Source: Acholeplasmataceae bacterium UBA6150
GTDB lineage: Bacteria > Bacillota_I > Bacilli_A > Acholeplasmatales > UBA5453
Assembly: GCA_002423145.1 (NCBI GenBank)
Contig: DIUU01000013.1
Span: 1 to 64,000 of the forward strand
Length of the DNA: 64,000 nucleotides
Reading direction: 5' to 3'
Positions 34,388-45,188 of this stretch are shown here, in pieces. The position numbers and the translations under genes are program-made. A model generated the notes under the pieces. That model worked only from the letters and a program-made list of their open reading frames with translations, was not told where the DNA came from and ran no database searches. The stretch's first letter is position 1. Each line of letters begins with the position of its first letter.

Positions 34388-36801
34388 AGGACCACCTCAT
34401 ATGATTTACCAAACAGTATGACATCACTGTTCATGAAAATTTGGTCACTGTAATTGATATAAATGCTTGCACCGTTGGCATAGGTTACTCTAACAATACC
34501 CAAACCAAGGACTTCACGATTCACAATCATCGACCCAACCACATGTTTTAAAGCATCATTTAAATAATGATATGTATCTACAATCTCAGTTGCATAGTCA
34601 TCATAAGCTGTAGTATATAGATTGCTCGAACGTGTGTAGCGCATTTTATATGTATTTTCTTCGGTAAGAATGTATCTTGGATTGATATTAAAATCAATCA
34701 TCATCAATAAACGTTCGGTACCTAAGGCATTAAAGTTTAAATACGGTGTAAACATGTGAACACTACCGGACAAAATGATTGGTAATAATGGAACTAAGTC
34801 CGTATAGAAGTTATACTGTGCATTGGTAACAGCCATGTCGAGATACCCCGTCATAGACGCCCATAAATAACTATTAGGGCTAGATAATAATAATGAATCG
34901 TATTCACTTAAGGCATCCTGATAGTATGCCATGGTGTCACCACGTTCATAAACATTACCATCATAATAGCTAAATAACATACTGCCAATGGATCCAATTT
35001 CAGCACCATAACCTAATTTTTCATAGAACGATTGGTCAGCAATTAGTTTTTTAGCCGTGGATTCTGGATAAAGCACTTGAATATTGGATTCAACACCACT
35101 AAATGAGCGGCTGCTATAAGTCATTTTTAGACGTGACACGTTTCTCGAAATGTCATTGATGAAATTGACGCGTCTTGAATCTGAAGCAACGACATAATCG
35201 TTATACAAGAAAACTTGATTGCCATCTGCTCCTAAAGTGTCTGCCAAATTTTCAAAATTGCGCTTAGATTCATTTAGTTGCGTTCTTGCTAAACCCACAC
35301 CATTCCCATCATTACTCCAACCATACAAGGAGACCATTTGATTGGTTATACCTGCTGCTTTGAGTTCATCATAAATATTTAGTACATCTTTGATACGTGT
35401 CATCCGGATACGTCTTACACCAATAAAGGCATTTTCTGTATCAGACATTAAATAATTCATGTGAATTGGGATGGATGCGGTAGGCTCAATTAAGTCTCTT
35501 AAAATACCTGAAGCACGTAATTTGTCACGGTAGTTTTTCGCGATTCCCACATAGGATGCTTCATCACTTTGTAAAAATTGGTATTCAACTGCGAAATCAG
35601 ACTTAGTCATACTATCCAATAGGGTCAGTGAACCGCCCCCACTGGCATTGATGATTCTTCTGTACATCTCACGGATTGAAAATTTAGCACGCATGTAATT
35701 ATAACGGGTATTTGGCCCATACAAGTCTGCGTAAAGAATGGATTGTTCGGAACCTTCTGTGATATTGGCATAAAAGCCATTTTCGCCAATTTCATGAACA
35801 ATACCGTAGATCGGAATCGATAACTGACTGTTGGTGTATGAATCATAACCGAAATCAGATCCATAATAGCGACTTTGGAATGTATCACCATGCATTTGGT
35901 TGATTCTTACCAACGCACCCACACCATCTGGTATAACGAAATATCCAGGGGTTTTATCTTTGCGTGTTGATCCCAAATAAGGGAATAAATATATACCTGT
36001 TAATTTAAATTTTGGATCGGTTTCTAATAAGGTTTCTGATAAGATTTTGCTCTTAAATACGCCATTTTCTAGTCTTAGTTCAACATTAAATGAAAATCCA
36101 TATTCGAAAATATTGATTTTAGTTACTATGGCATTCGAACTAGTTGACACACGGTCAACACGAACACGGCTTGTATTGTATCGGTCAGGATTGATGATTT
36201 GTGAGCAAACATTCGATGAAGCAAATCCAAGTGGACACTCTGGATAGTTGGCTATCAAGGTTTCATCGTTTGGATAGGCTACCCCTGCAATTCGGTATAA
36301 AGATTCGGTGGATAAAGATTTTTCATTGATTGTCATTGGTGCACCACCATTGGTGAGCATGCGGACAGATTCAATCCATAACCCTGAATTCATCATGTTT
36401 CTAAATACGGGGGATTCAGTGGTGCCATCTTTGTGTTGTAGTTCAGCACGAGAAGACCAAAAATAACCCGAAACTTTATTTTGAATGACTACTGAAAATG
36501 ACTTTTGTTCAAAATAGACACGCAAGTGATCGTCATTGAGGATTTCTTCATATCCCAACAATGTCAATTCATCTGGTGTAAAACTAAGGGTGTATTCGGT
36601 TTTATACTCTGCAAGTGCTTGTGGCGTTACAGCGTCAGATTGGGTATATCTCGAACTTTGTAAAACCAATTCTTCAATATAACCAAAGTTGTCAGTCAAT
36701 ACAATTTCATAAGCACTATTTTGAGTTGAAGCGTTGACTACAGTGAACGTTAACGCACTGAAAGTAACGAGCACGATGAAATATTTTAGGACTTTAAGCA
36801 C
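34384..36801 (-). CDS. Secreted/anchored DUF5696-like protein
   Basis: An 805-aa exported protein with an N-terminal signal segment (about 4-24) and no lipobox. From memory it resembles the DUF5696 proteins that occur in sugar ABC-transporter clusters of Paenibacillus and relatives. An N-terminal beta-rich part (about 30-430) leads to a second half (about 440-805) with SIPIHMNYL and MVSLYGWSNDGNG-type segments reminiscent of a TIM-barrel carbohydrate enzyme. No catalytic residues can be assigned by eye. It lies between the Yip1-type protein and permease pair 2. A surface polysaccharide-binding or hydrolytic role is inferred from context only. Confidence 0.5.
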   Translation of the reverse strand: MLKVLKYFIVLVTFSALTFTVVNASTQNSAYEIVLTDNFGYIEELVLQSSRYTQSDAVTPQALAEYKTEYTLSFTPDELTLLGYEEILNDDHLRVYFEQKSFSVVIQNKVSGYFWSSRAELQHKDGTTESPVFRNMMNSGLWIESVRMLTNGGAPMTINEKSLSTESLYRIAGVAYPNDETLIANYPECPLGFASSNVCSQIINPDRYNTSRVRVDRVSTSSNAIVTKINIFEYGFSFNVELRLENGVFKSKILSETLLETDPKFKLTGIYLFPYLGSTRKDKTPGYFVIPDGVGALVRINQMHGDTFQSRYYGSDFGYDSYTNSQLSIPIYGIVHEIGENGFYANITEGSEQSILYADLYGPNTRYNYMRAKFSIREMYRRIINASGGGSLTLLDSMTKSDFAVEYQFLQSDEASYVGIAKNYRDKLRASGILRDLIEPTASIPIHMNYLMSDTENAFIGVRRIRMTRIKDVLNIYDELKAAGITNQMVSLYGWSNDGNGVGLARTQLNESKRNFENLADTLGADGNQVFLYNDYVVASDSRRVNFINDISRNVSRLKMTYSSRSFSGVESNIQVLYPESTAKKLIADQSFYEKLGYGAEIGSIGSMLFSYYDGNVYERGDTMAYYQDALSEYDSLLLSSPNSYLWASMTGYLDMAVTNAQYNFYTDLVPLLPIILSGSVHMFTPYLNFNALGTERLLMMIDFNINPRYILTEENTYKMRYTRSSNLYTTAYDDYATEIVDTYHYLNDALKHVVGSMIVNREVLGLGIVRVTYANGASIYINYSDQIFMNSDVILFGKSYEVVL

Positions 36802-38830
36802 GTGAAGTCACCTCCCTGTAAATGTCTATGAATACTTGTAAGATTTCACTTAACAAGATGTATATGATGGCTACCATGAGTAAAATCATGAGGGCTGTAA
36901 AAATGGATACGAAAATATTGGATATGGTCTTCTTCATCTCATAGAAATGAATTTCTTTAACCATCACTATCATATAGATGACAGTCAGCATGATCGATAC
37001 ATTGAATAAGAATGAAAATATGAAAGCTTCATTCATAGTTAGACCATGTGAGATAAAAGCCAATATCGGTAAAGATATGATCATCGGCAATAAAGTATAA
37101 GCACTGGCTTGATACACATCGCTCAATTTTCCTTCACCATCGCGAATGCTACAAACTAAGTAGTTAGCGATGACCCATAGGAAGAATGGTACAAAGACGG
37201 TAATGACTTGTTGAACCACATTGATTTCCGCCACGATACGATCATTGAATAAGAAAGATGTGGTGTAAATAAATACGATGTACATTAAGAAGAATGTGAG
37301 TAAGTAAATGGTTGCTGAAAGGTTAGAAGCTTTGCCTTCTCGTTTGATGCCATAGTACCCATCATTAGGATTACGTAACACATGGAATCCAAACAAAATC
37401 TCATTGTAAAGGGTGAATCGCTTCATAAAGAGATGGATTTTTTTGAATGGGGCTTTGATGTATTTGATAAATGGCAGGAATCGATTGACAAGTGCAAGGA
37501 CAATTAAACCAATAAATACATAAACTAACCAGGATGCTGCAGCTAGCAAAGCGGTATTTCTAACTTCCCAATAGGCATTTGAGTAGCCTTCTAAATATCT
37601 AGAAATTTGATAAAAATGCATCGCTTCTTCATATTCACCTTTAGCAAAATGGGCATCACCAATGCCTTTATTGGCCAAATCAAATAAACTGTTCATCTTA
37701 AGAACTTGTTTCCAAGGTTCTTCAGACTCACTGTATTTACCCGCTTGGTATAAGGTTATGGCATCGTGAACTAAGTTCGCGAATGCTGTTGGCACAAATA
37801 TTTGCAATGCAGATGTGGATTTATCGAGGGCATATATGTTGTTTCTAGCATCGACAGCAATCGCGGTCGGAGAGTTGAATAAACCCTTTGTATTTGAAGA
37901 TTTATCTGGTCCTGCAAAAATGAATAATGTTTGACCTTCCTGAGTATATTCGGTAATATAACCTTCCGCATTGATGGTAAAGATGGTGTTATGTGGACCG
38001 ACATAGAGATCCATTAAGTTATCAAAACCCCAGTTGGATTGGCTAAAAACCAGATTCGCAATGTTTAATTTGAGATATCCAGATTGTCCGTTGGTGATGG
38101 TTAAAATCAATCCATTTTGGTCAACTGCGACGTTATTCAACGCCTTCGGAATCATTTTAAACCATTCGCGTCGTTGTGTTTCGTCAAATAATAAAGATTT
38201 GATGATGTTATCCCATGTATTTGGAATCCGATTAGCGCCGAAGAACCCAAAGAATTCGCCATCATTTTTATAGACCGCTAAACCATTGATAGACCCTGCT
38301 AATAAGATGTAAACATTATTACCAGAATCCGTGATCACTTTGGTTGGTTCAAAGGTATCGGTTGATGTAAAGTAGGGAGAATTGACAGGTCTTTGATAAG
38401 TAACACTGAGATTATACTCGTTATCTACACTATCAAATATAAACTTGTATCCCTTTTTATGAGAGAAATCCACCACATATACAGAACCATCTAGACCAAC
38501 GTGTACGCCCATTGGACTGGTTAAGAAGCCATCTCCAATGAGTGTTGCGACATTGGTATCCAAATTGTATTTGATTACACGACCATTTTTGGTATCTGCA
38601 ATATATACGTTATTGAATTGGTCTACCGTAATATCTTCTGGAGAATTTAATGTATATCCACCAATTTGATTCGTAATTGATAGTGGCAAATAGGCATCTT
38701 GTGTCGGTACGATACGTCTTTGTGTGGTTGAATATGTAAATGTAAAGTAGGGAATGCCATTGTTCGCACCAATAGATACTGGGATGAGTCCTAACAGTAA
38801 AAACAAGGCAAGTGTAATTAGTTTTTTCAT
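36794..38830 (-). CDS. NHL-TPR-Yip1 membrane protein
   Basis: A 678-aa multi-domain protein. After a signal peptide (about 1-22) comes an extracellular NHL beta-propeller (about 50-345; repeats such as SPEDITVDQFNNVYIADTKNGRVIKYN in outline and PTAIAVDARNNIYALD). A short TPR-like pair (about 350-415, LYQAGKYSESEEPWKQV), a membrane helix (about 430-447) and a Yip1-type five-helix membrane domain (about 500-670) follow. This fusion recurs beside DUF5696 proteins and sugar permeases in Paenibacillus. It may organise or gate the surface importer; the role is unproven. It overlaps both neighbours. Confidence 0.7.
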   Translation of the reverse strand: MKKLITLALFLLLGLIPVSIGANNGIPYFTFTYSTTQRRIVPTQDAYLPLSITNQIGGYTLNSPEDITVDQFNNVYIADTKNGRVIKYNLDTNVATLIGDGFLTSPMGVHVGLDGSVYVVDFSHKKGYKFIFDSVDNEYNLSVTYQRPVNSPYFTSTDTFEPTKVITDSGNNVYILLAGSINGLAVYKNDGEFFGFFGANRIPNTWDNIIKSLLFDETQRREWFKMIPKALNNVAVDQNGLILTITNGQSGYLKLNIANLVFSQSNWGFDNLMDLYVGPHNTIFTINAEGYITEYTQEGQTLFIFAGPDKSSNTKGLFNSPTAIAVDARNNIYALDKSTSALQIFVPTAFANLVHDAITLYQAGKYSESEEPWKQVLKMNSLFDLANKGIGDAHFAKGEYEEAMHFYQISRYLEGYSNAYWEVRNTALLAAASWLVYVFIGLIVLALVNRFLPFIKYIKAPFKKIHLFMKRFTLYNEILFGFHVLRNPNDGYYGIKREGKASNLSATIYLLTFFLMYIVFIYTTSFLFNDRIVAEINVVQQVITVFVPFFLWVIANYLVCSIRDGEGKLSDVYQASAYTLLPMIISLPILAFISHGLTMNEAFIFSFLFNVSIMLTVIYMIVMVKEIHFYEMKKTISNIFVSIFTALMILLMVAIIYILLSEILQVFIDIYREVTSRA

Positions 38831-39705
38831 TATTTGATACCTGAATGGGCCATGGTATTCATGACTTTACTTTGTAAGAATATAAACAATAACAAGTTAG
38901 GAACGAACATGATTAAGCTCGCTGCGGCAGCCATCCCCTGACCGGCAATATTATTCCCAACTGCACTGGTTAAACTCATCATATAGAAGGCTAATGTACG
39001 TTTGGATTCATCTGTAATGAACACCACTGAGGTTGAAGTGTCATTCCAAATCGCTTGGAACGCTAAAATCCCAACAGTAGCAATCGCCGGTGAAACGATT
39101 GGTATGATGATGTAATAGAAAATTTGCATTTCCGATGCGCCATCGATTTTGGCTGATTCAATCAGCTCATTTGGTGTTTGATCGATGAATTGTTTGATCA
39201 AAAACATCGCGACTGGCATGACTACTACTGGTAAAATGTGTGCTAAATAGGTATCGATGATGCCCATCTGTGCAATGACCAGATATCGCGGTATTTGAAC
39301 AGCAATCGGAACGAACATTAAAGCCAGTGTATTGATTTCAAACAATGCCTTCTTCCCTTTGAAGTGAAGTTTGGATAAACCATAAGCACTGAGTGCTGTA
39401 ATCGTAATGGCGAAAAATACACCAATCGAAGTAATCAATAAACTGTTGATTAAATATCTCGAAAACGGGATACCTGAACCACTTGAAATACGTGCTAATT
39501 CTGTAAAGTTATTGACCGTTGGGTTTTTAACAAAGAACGCGGGTGGGTATGCAAACAATTCTGAAATCGGCTTGAACGCATGGTTGATGATAAACATGAT
39601 TGGTAATAACATGAGTATCGAAAGTGGAATTAAGAATGCATAAAAGGTGAGTTGGCTGCGATGGAAGTTTGTTGGGTTGATTCTTGTGCCTTGGAAACTA
39701 GCCAT
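38830..39705 (-). CDS. Sugar ABC transporter permease, MalG-type (pair 1)
   Basis: A 291-aa permease with six membrane helices and the EAA loop ESAKIDGASEMQIFYYIIIP (about 185-204). The N-terminal TNFHRSQLTFYAFLIPLSI stretch is typical of MalG-like subunits. It starts 4 bp after its partner permease and abuts the NHL-Yip1 gene. Sequence differences from pair 2 show the two pairs are not a recent duplication. Confidence 0.9.
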   Translation of the reverse strand: MASFQGTRINPTNFHRSQLTFYAFLIPLSILMLLPIMFIINHAFKPISELFAYPPAFFVKNPTVNNFTELARISSGSGIPFSRYLINSLLITSIGVFFAITITALSAYGLSKLHFKGKKALFEINTLALMFVPIAVQIPRYLVIAQMGIIDTYLAHILPVVVMPVAMFLIKQFIDQTPNELIESAKIDGASEMQIFYYIIIPIVSPAIATVGILAFQAIWNDTSTSVVFITDESKRTLAFYMMSLTSAVGNNIAGQGMAAAASLIMFVPNLLLFIFLQSKVMNTMAHSGIK

Positions 39706-39708
39706 GAT

Positions 39709-40593
39709 TTAATCCCTCTCTCCTAGAATTTTTTGAGTCACTTTAGATAGTCCATAGACGAGTAATAACAAGACCACACTGATGGCCGATGCATACCCCA
39801 TGGCATATCGGATAAATCCAAAATCTTCAATATGGTTTACAATCAATTGACCAGCATACTGTGGTGTCGGATTAGATCCAGACAATGCCACCCCAATACC
39901 ACCAGCCTGGAAGGTACCTACTACGGCCATCACGGCTCCGAATAGCATTTGTGGACGCATCTGAGGAATCGTAATATAGAAGATTTCTTGAGTACGGTTT
40001 TTTATCCCGTCAATATAAGCAGCTTCATATAAAGTTTGATCAATATTCAAGACCCCAGCCAACATCGCTAAGAAACCCACACCCATACTGCTCCATAAGG
40101 AAACGATGATCATGATGTTCATTAAGTATTGAGGCGATTGTAAGAATTGAATGGGTTCAAGAATGATGCCATAAGTGAGCAGCCAGCTGTTTAAATAACC
40201 ATTGGCATCCCCTGAGAAAATAATACGCCACATGGAAGCCAACGCGACCCCCATGGTTAACGACGGCGAATAAAGAATAATTGCTAATACCGTTCTCGGT
40301 TTTTTCGGTATTTGAGCCAACATCCATGCAAGCAAGAAGGATAACAAATACCCAATTGGTCCCACAATTAAGGCGAATTTAACGGTATTTGGCAATACAT
40401 TTTGCATGAATATGTTATCCATTGTAATGAGTTCGATATAGTTCGTAACTCCAATGTAACGTGGTGCTTCAATGGAGTTAAAATATGTAAATGATAACCC
40501 CATTGCGATTAATACAGGAATGATAATGAACAGTGAAAATAGTATCCAGTAGGGGAGAATAAACCATGCTGGATGATTCATACGTTTAAGCAT
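39709..40593 (-). CDS. Sugar ABC transporter permease, MalF-type (pair 1)
   Basis: A 294-aa permease with six membrane helices and the EAA loop [22 protein letters not shown] (about 190-211). It overlaps the end of the 1029-aa binding-protein fusion gene by 8 bp, so the fusion protein is likely its cognate binding protein. It forms the MalF half of pair 1. Confidence 0.9.
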   Translation of the reverse strand: MLKRMNHPAWFILPYWILFSLFIIIPVLIAMGLSFTYFNSIEAPRYIGVTNYIELITMDNIFMQNVLPNTVKFALIVGPIGYLLSFLLAWMLAQIPKKPRTVLAIILYSPSLTMGVALASMWRIIFSGDANGYLNSWLLTYGIILEPIQFLQSPQYLMNIMIIVSLWSSMGVGFLAMLAGVLNIDQTLYEAAYIDGIKNRTQEIFYITIPQMRPQMLFGAVMAVVGTFQAGGIGVALSGSNPTPQYAGQLIVNHIEDFGFIRYAMGYASAISVVLLLLVYGLSKVTQKILGERD

Positions 40594-43500
40594 TGTTTAC
40601 CTCCGTTAGCCAATAGTCGATATTATAAATCGAAGGCACTGTATAATTTTTGATGATGACACCATTTTGAACATAGCCAAATTCTGCCATCTTATAAAGG
40701 ATTTCGCGGTTAGAAATTCTAACTGAATCGTCTAAAGCCAATCTGACATTGGTACCATTAAATACAACCTTATTCCATGCATTAGATATTTCACGTTCCA
40801 CCATATATGCGCCTGGAATACGCGAAGCTTCAATCCCATAAGTCCATTGTTCTAATACCACATTTTTAAATGGGTCAGGCATCGATGAATTCATGAACGC
40901 ATTGACATTCGCTGAGTTCCAAAAATACTGTCTTCCATAAGTGGTTTGTAGATTGAACCCAAAATCGCTTTGTACTTCTGTCGACATCCACCAACTCAAG
41001 AAATCCCATGAGGCTTCTTTATGCTTAGTCGATGCTAAAATCATGGAAGCTTGTGCACCAACAGCGGAATAACGAACAATTTCGTTGGTAAGTTCATTTT
41101 TAACACCTGGATGTAAGTCCATTGACCATAGTCCATCCAATTCGGATGCTGCTGTGGATAATAAAATGTAGCTGGATAAGTCGGATATCCCGATTGGTAA
41201 GGTACCATAACGGAATTGATTATAGAAGGATGCGACACGTTGAGGCAAGTTATACAGAGTAAATAAATCACTCATCAATTGTATGCCTTCGAGTGTTTCA
41301 TCACTATTTATGGCAGTTGACATGCCATTTGGAGCATATAAATCACCACCAAATTGGTAAATGAATGGTAGAGTTGCGACAAATGGTTTGAAACCTTCAT
41401 ATTGTGCTAATGGCACGAAATAGTTCATACCATAGCTTTGTAATAGTGGTAAAATTTCAATAATTTCATCCCAAGTTTGCGGGATTTCGGTAATACCAAT
41501 GGAGTTTAAAATATCTTTACGATAGTAGGTAACCCAGAAGTTTTGAGTTTCAGGAATACCGAATACACCTTCTTCAAAGACATAAGGAATCATCGCACCT
41601 TTGGTAAAGTTGGTAACCAAATCTGCATAACCCTCAAATTGACGTAAATCTAGGGAAGCATCACGAATTGCAAAATCATAAGGAATCCAGTGATCTACCC
41701 CAATCGCAACGTCTGGTGAATTACCAGCGACATTGGCCAATATGAGTTTATTTTGGTCTGGCATTTGTGATAGGGTAACTTTCATATCTCCGTCATACGA
41801 TTGGTCAATCATCATTTGCATGATTTCAATGTATTGTCGTGGGTGGTTCACCCAGACAACCAATTCGTCACTACCGCGTCTTTGAGCGGAATACGGGTTA
41901 TTGATAAAGGATAAAACCAATCGTTTTAATCCTTCCCAAGTGCTAACAAACACGTTGGTATAAGGTCTTGGTAAACGATTTTCACCGTGAACCATTGTTC
42001 TTTCTAGTTCGATGTTTGATCTCATGAGTCGTTGCATTAAGTCCCCCAACATTTGATTCACGGAGGAGTCCCCATCTGAAAATTGAACCATGCGACCAGG
42101 TAATTTATTGACATTGTCTGCAATACTTCTTAGGCGTGTTGCAGCCACTCTCAAGTTTAATATTTCAGACGGTGCTTTTGTATTGGTTAAAGATAATAGT
42201 TCGTTGTACATTTCATCGAGTTCTAATGCCCAAAAACGAATATCGCCTTCAGCATCTGGAAAATAGGTTTCAATATCCCAGTCACGATAGCGGTCAGTAC
42301 CACCAGAAGTATATTTTTTTATACGTAATGCTAAATCTTGAATTTCAGACATAATTTGTTTGATGGATTCAATGGTATTACGATAAGGGTGTAAAACGGC
42401 TTCCATTGTGATGGTATTCGTGCCAGCCTCTAAATAGATCTTCAGAGGTTCATTATTTTCGCCGGTTAAAGTACGATGAAGAAATGAAGTGGTGTAAGGA
42501 AAAGCATAACTTTCTAATAAATCAAAAGGGACTTCTCCATTGATGTATATTTTTCTGAAAACTGGCATATCTTTAATCATGTATTGACGATATTTAAACG
42601 ATACATGGTAATAGCCAGAGGTTTCGACTTCAATTTCATAAGTGACAGCTTGTCCACCATTTTGCCATGAATCACCAAAAATGGTATTCATTTTTAAATA
42701 TTGGGTGTCATAATGTAAACTTGCAGGGTCACGCTCAGCACGTAAACGAATCGAAGCGTCATTACGTTGAGCAATGTCTTTAGCACTGATTTGAATCAAT
42801 TCTGTAATAACAGGTAAGTCACCATGGGTTTGGAGATAGTTTTCATACGTTGGTAGTGTGGATACTTGAACAAACGATACTTGGCCAATTAAAAATTCTC
42901 CAGAGACGTGTTGTAGGGTGATTTCATCATTCGATTGTAAATAAAATTCGAAATATCCTGCATGCATGCCTTTTAAATCACGCAATATCATGGTTTTCCA
43001 AGTACGTGTCTTGGTTGACCCTGGTTGAATTTCGTTATTGTATCTATCCAATTTAAACTCTGTACTATCAAATGTCCACTCACTTTCTAAAATGAGTGTA
43101 CGTGATTCATAAAATGGAAAACTACCGTTGACTTTGAATCCGATTTGCGTTGCTTGTACACTTTCGGATAATTCATAATAGTCAACAGCGATGTAATATA
43201 ACCCCGTTGGGATAACCCCAACTGAGAATGTGACAGCATCCGATTGGTCTCGATATGCTGATACCGTATCTCCAGGGAAAACACGATAGCTTGCATAGTC
43301 TATGATGGGTGTTTGGTAACGGGGATCCAATGCGGTTACTAAAGAACCACTCATATCTATTGGGTTAAACGTTTCTTCGAGTGTACTGTGGTTATAACCG
43401 TTGGTTAAGTAACCTTTTTTCACATTTGAGTAAGTCGTTTCACTTAAATTTAAAGTAGCACTATCCTCATATGCATGTGCGAGTGCACGCGCATCAAAAA

Positions 43501-43675
43501 AAATGGAATTCGTAGCTACTCTAAAAAATGAGGCCACCACATAAACAACTAGCACCAAAGATAAAAGAGACAATAACGTCTTTTTAAAGCCAAAAGCAAC
43601 AAAAAAAGCTCTGACTTTTTGGTAATATTCGCTTAAAAAGCGCACCCATTTCATTTTTTTCAGGCGTTTAATCAT
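40586..43675 (-). CDS. Membrane-anchored solute-binding protein with N-terminal beta modules
   Basis: A 1029-aa fusion. The N-terminus is basic with one membrane anchor (about 32-52) and no lipobox. Two beta-rich modules follow (about 90-290 and 300-435; lines such as [20 protein letters not shown] look like carbohydrate-binding folds), then a helical spacer (about 435-600). The last part (about 605-1000) is a type-1 extracellular sugar-binding protein ([47 protein letters not shown]). Such a membrane-tethered binding protein can hold polymer and feed permease pair 1. GGAGG precedes the ATG; a strong hairpin separates it from the upstream gene. Confidence 0.75.
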   Translation of the reverse strand: MIKRLKKMKWVRFLSEYYQKVRAFFVAFGFKKTLLSLLSLVLVVYVVASFFRVATNSIFFDARALAHAYEDSATLNLSETTYSNVKKGYLTNGYNHSTLEETFNPIDMSGSLVTALDPRYQTPIIDYASYRVFPGDTVSAYRDQSDAVTFSVGVIPTGLYYIAVDYYELSESVQATQIGFKVNGSFPFYESRTLILESEWTFDSTEFKLDRYNNEIQPGSTKTRTWKTMILRDLKGMHAGYFEFYLQSNDEITLQHVSGEFLIGQVSFVQVSTLPTYENYLQTHGDLPVITELIQISAKDIAQRNDASIRLRAERDPASLHYDTQYLKMNTIFGDSWQNGGQAVTYEIEVETSGYYHVSFKYRQYMIKDMPVFRKIYINGEVPFDLLESYAFPYTTSFLHRTLTGENNEPLKIYLEAGTNTITMEAVLHPYRNTIESIKQIMSEIQDLALRIKKYTSGGTDRYRDWDIETYFPDAEGDIRFWALELDEMYNELLSLTNTKAPSEILNLRVAATRLRSIADNVNKLPGRMVQFSDGDSSVNQMLGDLMQRLMRSNIELERTMVHGENRLPRPYTNVFVSTWEGLKRLVLSFINNPYSAQRRGSDELVVWVNHPRQYIEIMQMMIDQSYDGDMKVTLSQMPDQNKLILANVAGNSPDVAIGVDHWIPYDFAIRDASLDLRQFEGYADLVTNFTKGAMIPYVFEEGVFGIPETQNFWVTYYRKDILNSIGITEIPQTWDEIIEILPLLQSYGMNYFVPLAQYEGFKPFVATLPFIYQFGGDLYAPNGMSTAINSDETLEGIQLMSDLFTLYNLPQRVASFYNQFRYGTLPIGISDLSSYILLSTAASELDGLWSMDLHPGVKNELTNEIVRYSAVGAQASMILASTKHKEASWDFLSWWMSTEVQSDFGFNLQTTYGRQYFWNSANVNAFMNSSMPDPFKNVVLEQWTYGIEASRIPGAYMVEREISNAWNKVVFNGTNVRLALDDSVRISNREILYKMAEFGYVQNGVIIKNYTVPSIYNIDYWLTEVNNA

Positions 43676-43700
43676 AGATTTCCTCCAATAGATATGATAT

Positions 43701-43728
43701 CAAGAGGGCAAAGAGTTTTGCCCTCTTG
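43701..43728 (-). other. Intercistronic hairpin between two binding-protein genes
   Basis: A perfect 12-bp stem (CAAGAGGGCAAA / TTTGCCCTCTTG, 4-nt loop) lies in the 66-bp gap after the solute-binding lipoprotein gene. It lacks a T run, so it is not a standard terminator. Hairpins in this position often protect the upstream binding-protein mRNA and give it higher expression than the permeases. Confidence 0.75.
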
Positions 43729-43741
43729 AATCATTAGTTTG

Positions 43742-45178
43742 TTATTCGTCTTTACCTAGATTGGCAATTTCTTGTTGTACCAATTCATTGGCTTTTAAAT
43801 TCCATTGTTCAGCAAATGCTGCAACTGAATTTGGACCAGCTAATTGTAATGCACTCCAGCTATATGGATTTTCAGGATCACTTACCCATGCCCAGAAATC
43901 TTTATAACCTGCTAACCATTTGTCAAGGTCAGGACGTGCGTTTTCAATACGTTCTAGAGTATATTCAATACCAGGAATACCATCAACTAAATCAGCAACT
44001 CTTTCCCAAACACCAGGATAACTAGCAACTGGAAAACGGTCAAGATAATTTGGTGTTAAGCCAGCGGCAATTGAAGCTGCTCTGTCTTCTTCATATAAGT
44101 CAAGTCGTGCATTCCAACCATCTTGTCCAAAGGTCATCCATTTTGCTAATAGATAAGCTTCTTCAGGGTGCTTAGTTTGACTTGAAATGGCTTGATAGTC
44201 AAGAATTGTTGGTGGGTATAAACCTTGTGAACCCGATGGATAAGGCCAGAAGCCCATATTTACACCGCGTTCTTGGGCATCTTTGATGACCCAGAATTGC
44301 CAAGAACCTTCAATGTCCATTGCAGCATATCCTGCTTGGATAACATAAGTTTGTAATGCAGGTGTGTTTTCCCAATCGGTTGTAGGGTAACGTGAAGTTA
44401 CACCAAGGTTGAGTTCGTAGTTATCGATTTCTACCTTAGCACGCATTGCTGCGATCCACTCAGATGACGTATAGTTGAACTTTTCTCCATCCCAAGTGTC
44501 ATAACCAAAACGTGTACTATTCATCATTGGCCACACTTGTTGGAAATCTGGTGAACCATACCAAGTGTCAAAACCGACAACTAGGTTTTCAGCGTTAACG
44601 ATATCATAATTGGTAATTGCTTTCGCAATTTCAACGAATTCAGCATGTGTCCAGTCTTTGACAGGGAAACCATCACTATCCAAACGATATTTGCCAGCAA
44701 CGGTTTGTAAACCGGATTCTTCAAATATATCTAGATTGATGAAAATTCCTTTTAAGAATTGGAAACTTGGGACAGCTAGTCTGTGGCCATTATAAACCGC
44801 AGTTTTTGCAACATCTTCGTAAACCATAGCTGTATCCGGGTCATTGTCCCACATGTCAGCGACATCTAGGGTTAAGCCTGCTCTTACAACAGTTGGTACG
44901 TTATCGGTTGCGAATACGTCAGGTAATAAACCTGCTTGTGCTGCTGTGACTAGATTACCAGTAAATGTTGCACCAGAACCAGAAATGTCTTGTCTAAGTG
45001 TAACGGTAATGTTAGGGTATTTTTCCATGAATTTATCAATCATGCGTTGATTAAATGCTTGGTCACCCCAGTCAGCGTAAGTTAATTCAATATATTTGGT
45101 CGTTGACCCGCCGCCATTACAAGCGGCAAGGGTCAATGCAAATAGTGAAATAACGAGTAATGCAAAGATTTTTTTCAT
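43742..45178 (-). CDS. Sugar-binding lipoprotein of an ABC importer
   Basis: A 478-aa family-1 extracellular solute-binding protein with lipobox TLAAC (Cys20). The N-terminal IELTYADWGDQAFNQRMIDKF segment, LLPDVFATD and the C-terminal YLLAKWMTFGQDGW are typical of oligosaccharide-binding proteins. Aromatic residues (many Trp) suit a sugar cleft. With the 1029-aa fusion it makes two binding proteins for two permease pairs. GGAGA-type site upstream; it follows the CBM lipoprotein gene by 10 bp. Confidence 0.9.
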   Translation of the reverse strand: MKKIFALLVISLFALTLAACNGGGSTTKYIELTYADWGDQAFNQRMIDKFMEKYPNITVTLRQDISGSGATFTGNLVTAAQAGLLPDVFATDNVPTVVRAGLTLDVADMWDNDPDTAMVYEDVAKTAVYNGHRLAVPSFQFLKGIFINLDIFEESGLQTVAGKYRLDSDGFPVKDWTHAEFVEIAKAITNYDIVNAENLVVGFDTWYGSPDFQQVWPMMNSTRFGYDTWDGEKFNYTSSEWIAAMRAKVEIDNYELNLGVTSRYPTTDWENTPALQTYVIQAGYAAMDIEGSWQFWVIKDAQERGVNMGFWPYPSGSQGLYPPTILDYQAISSQTKHPEEAYLLAKWMTFGQDGWNARLDLYEEDRAASIAAGLTPNYLDRFPVASYPGVWERVADLVDGIPGIEYTLERIENARPDLDKWLAGYKDFWAWVSDPENPYSWSALQLAGPNSVAAFAEQWNLKANELVQQEIANLGKDE

Positions 45179-45188
45179 AGTTAATCTC

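Noticed and set aside
43701..43728. Strong hairpin as an intrinsic terminator splitting the glucan operon
   Set aside because: No T run follows on the minus strand (ATATCATATC), so ordinary termination is unlikely; read as an mRNA-stabilising hairpin.
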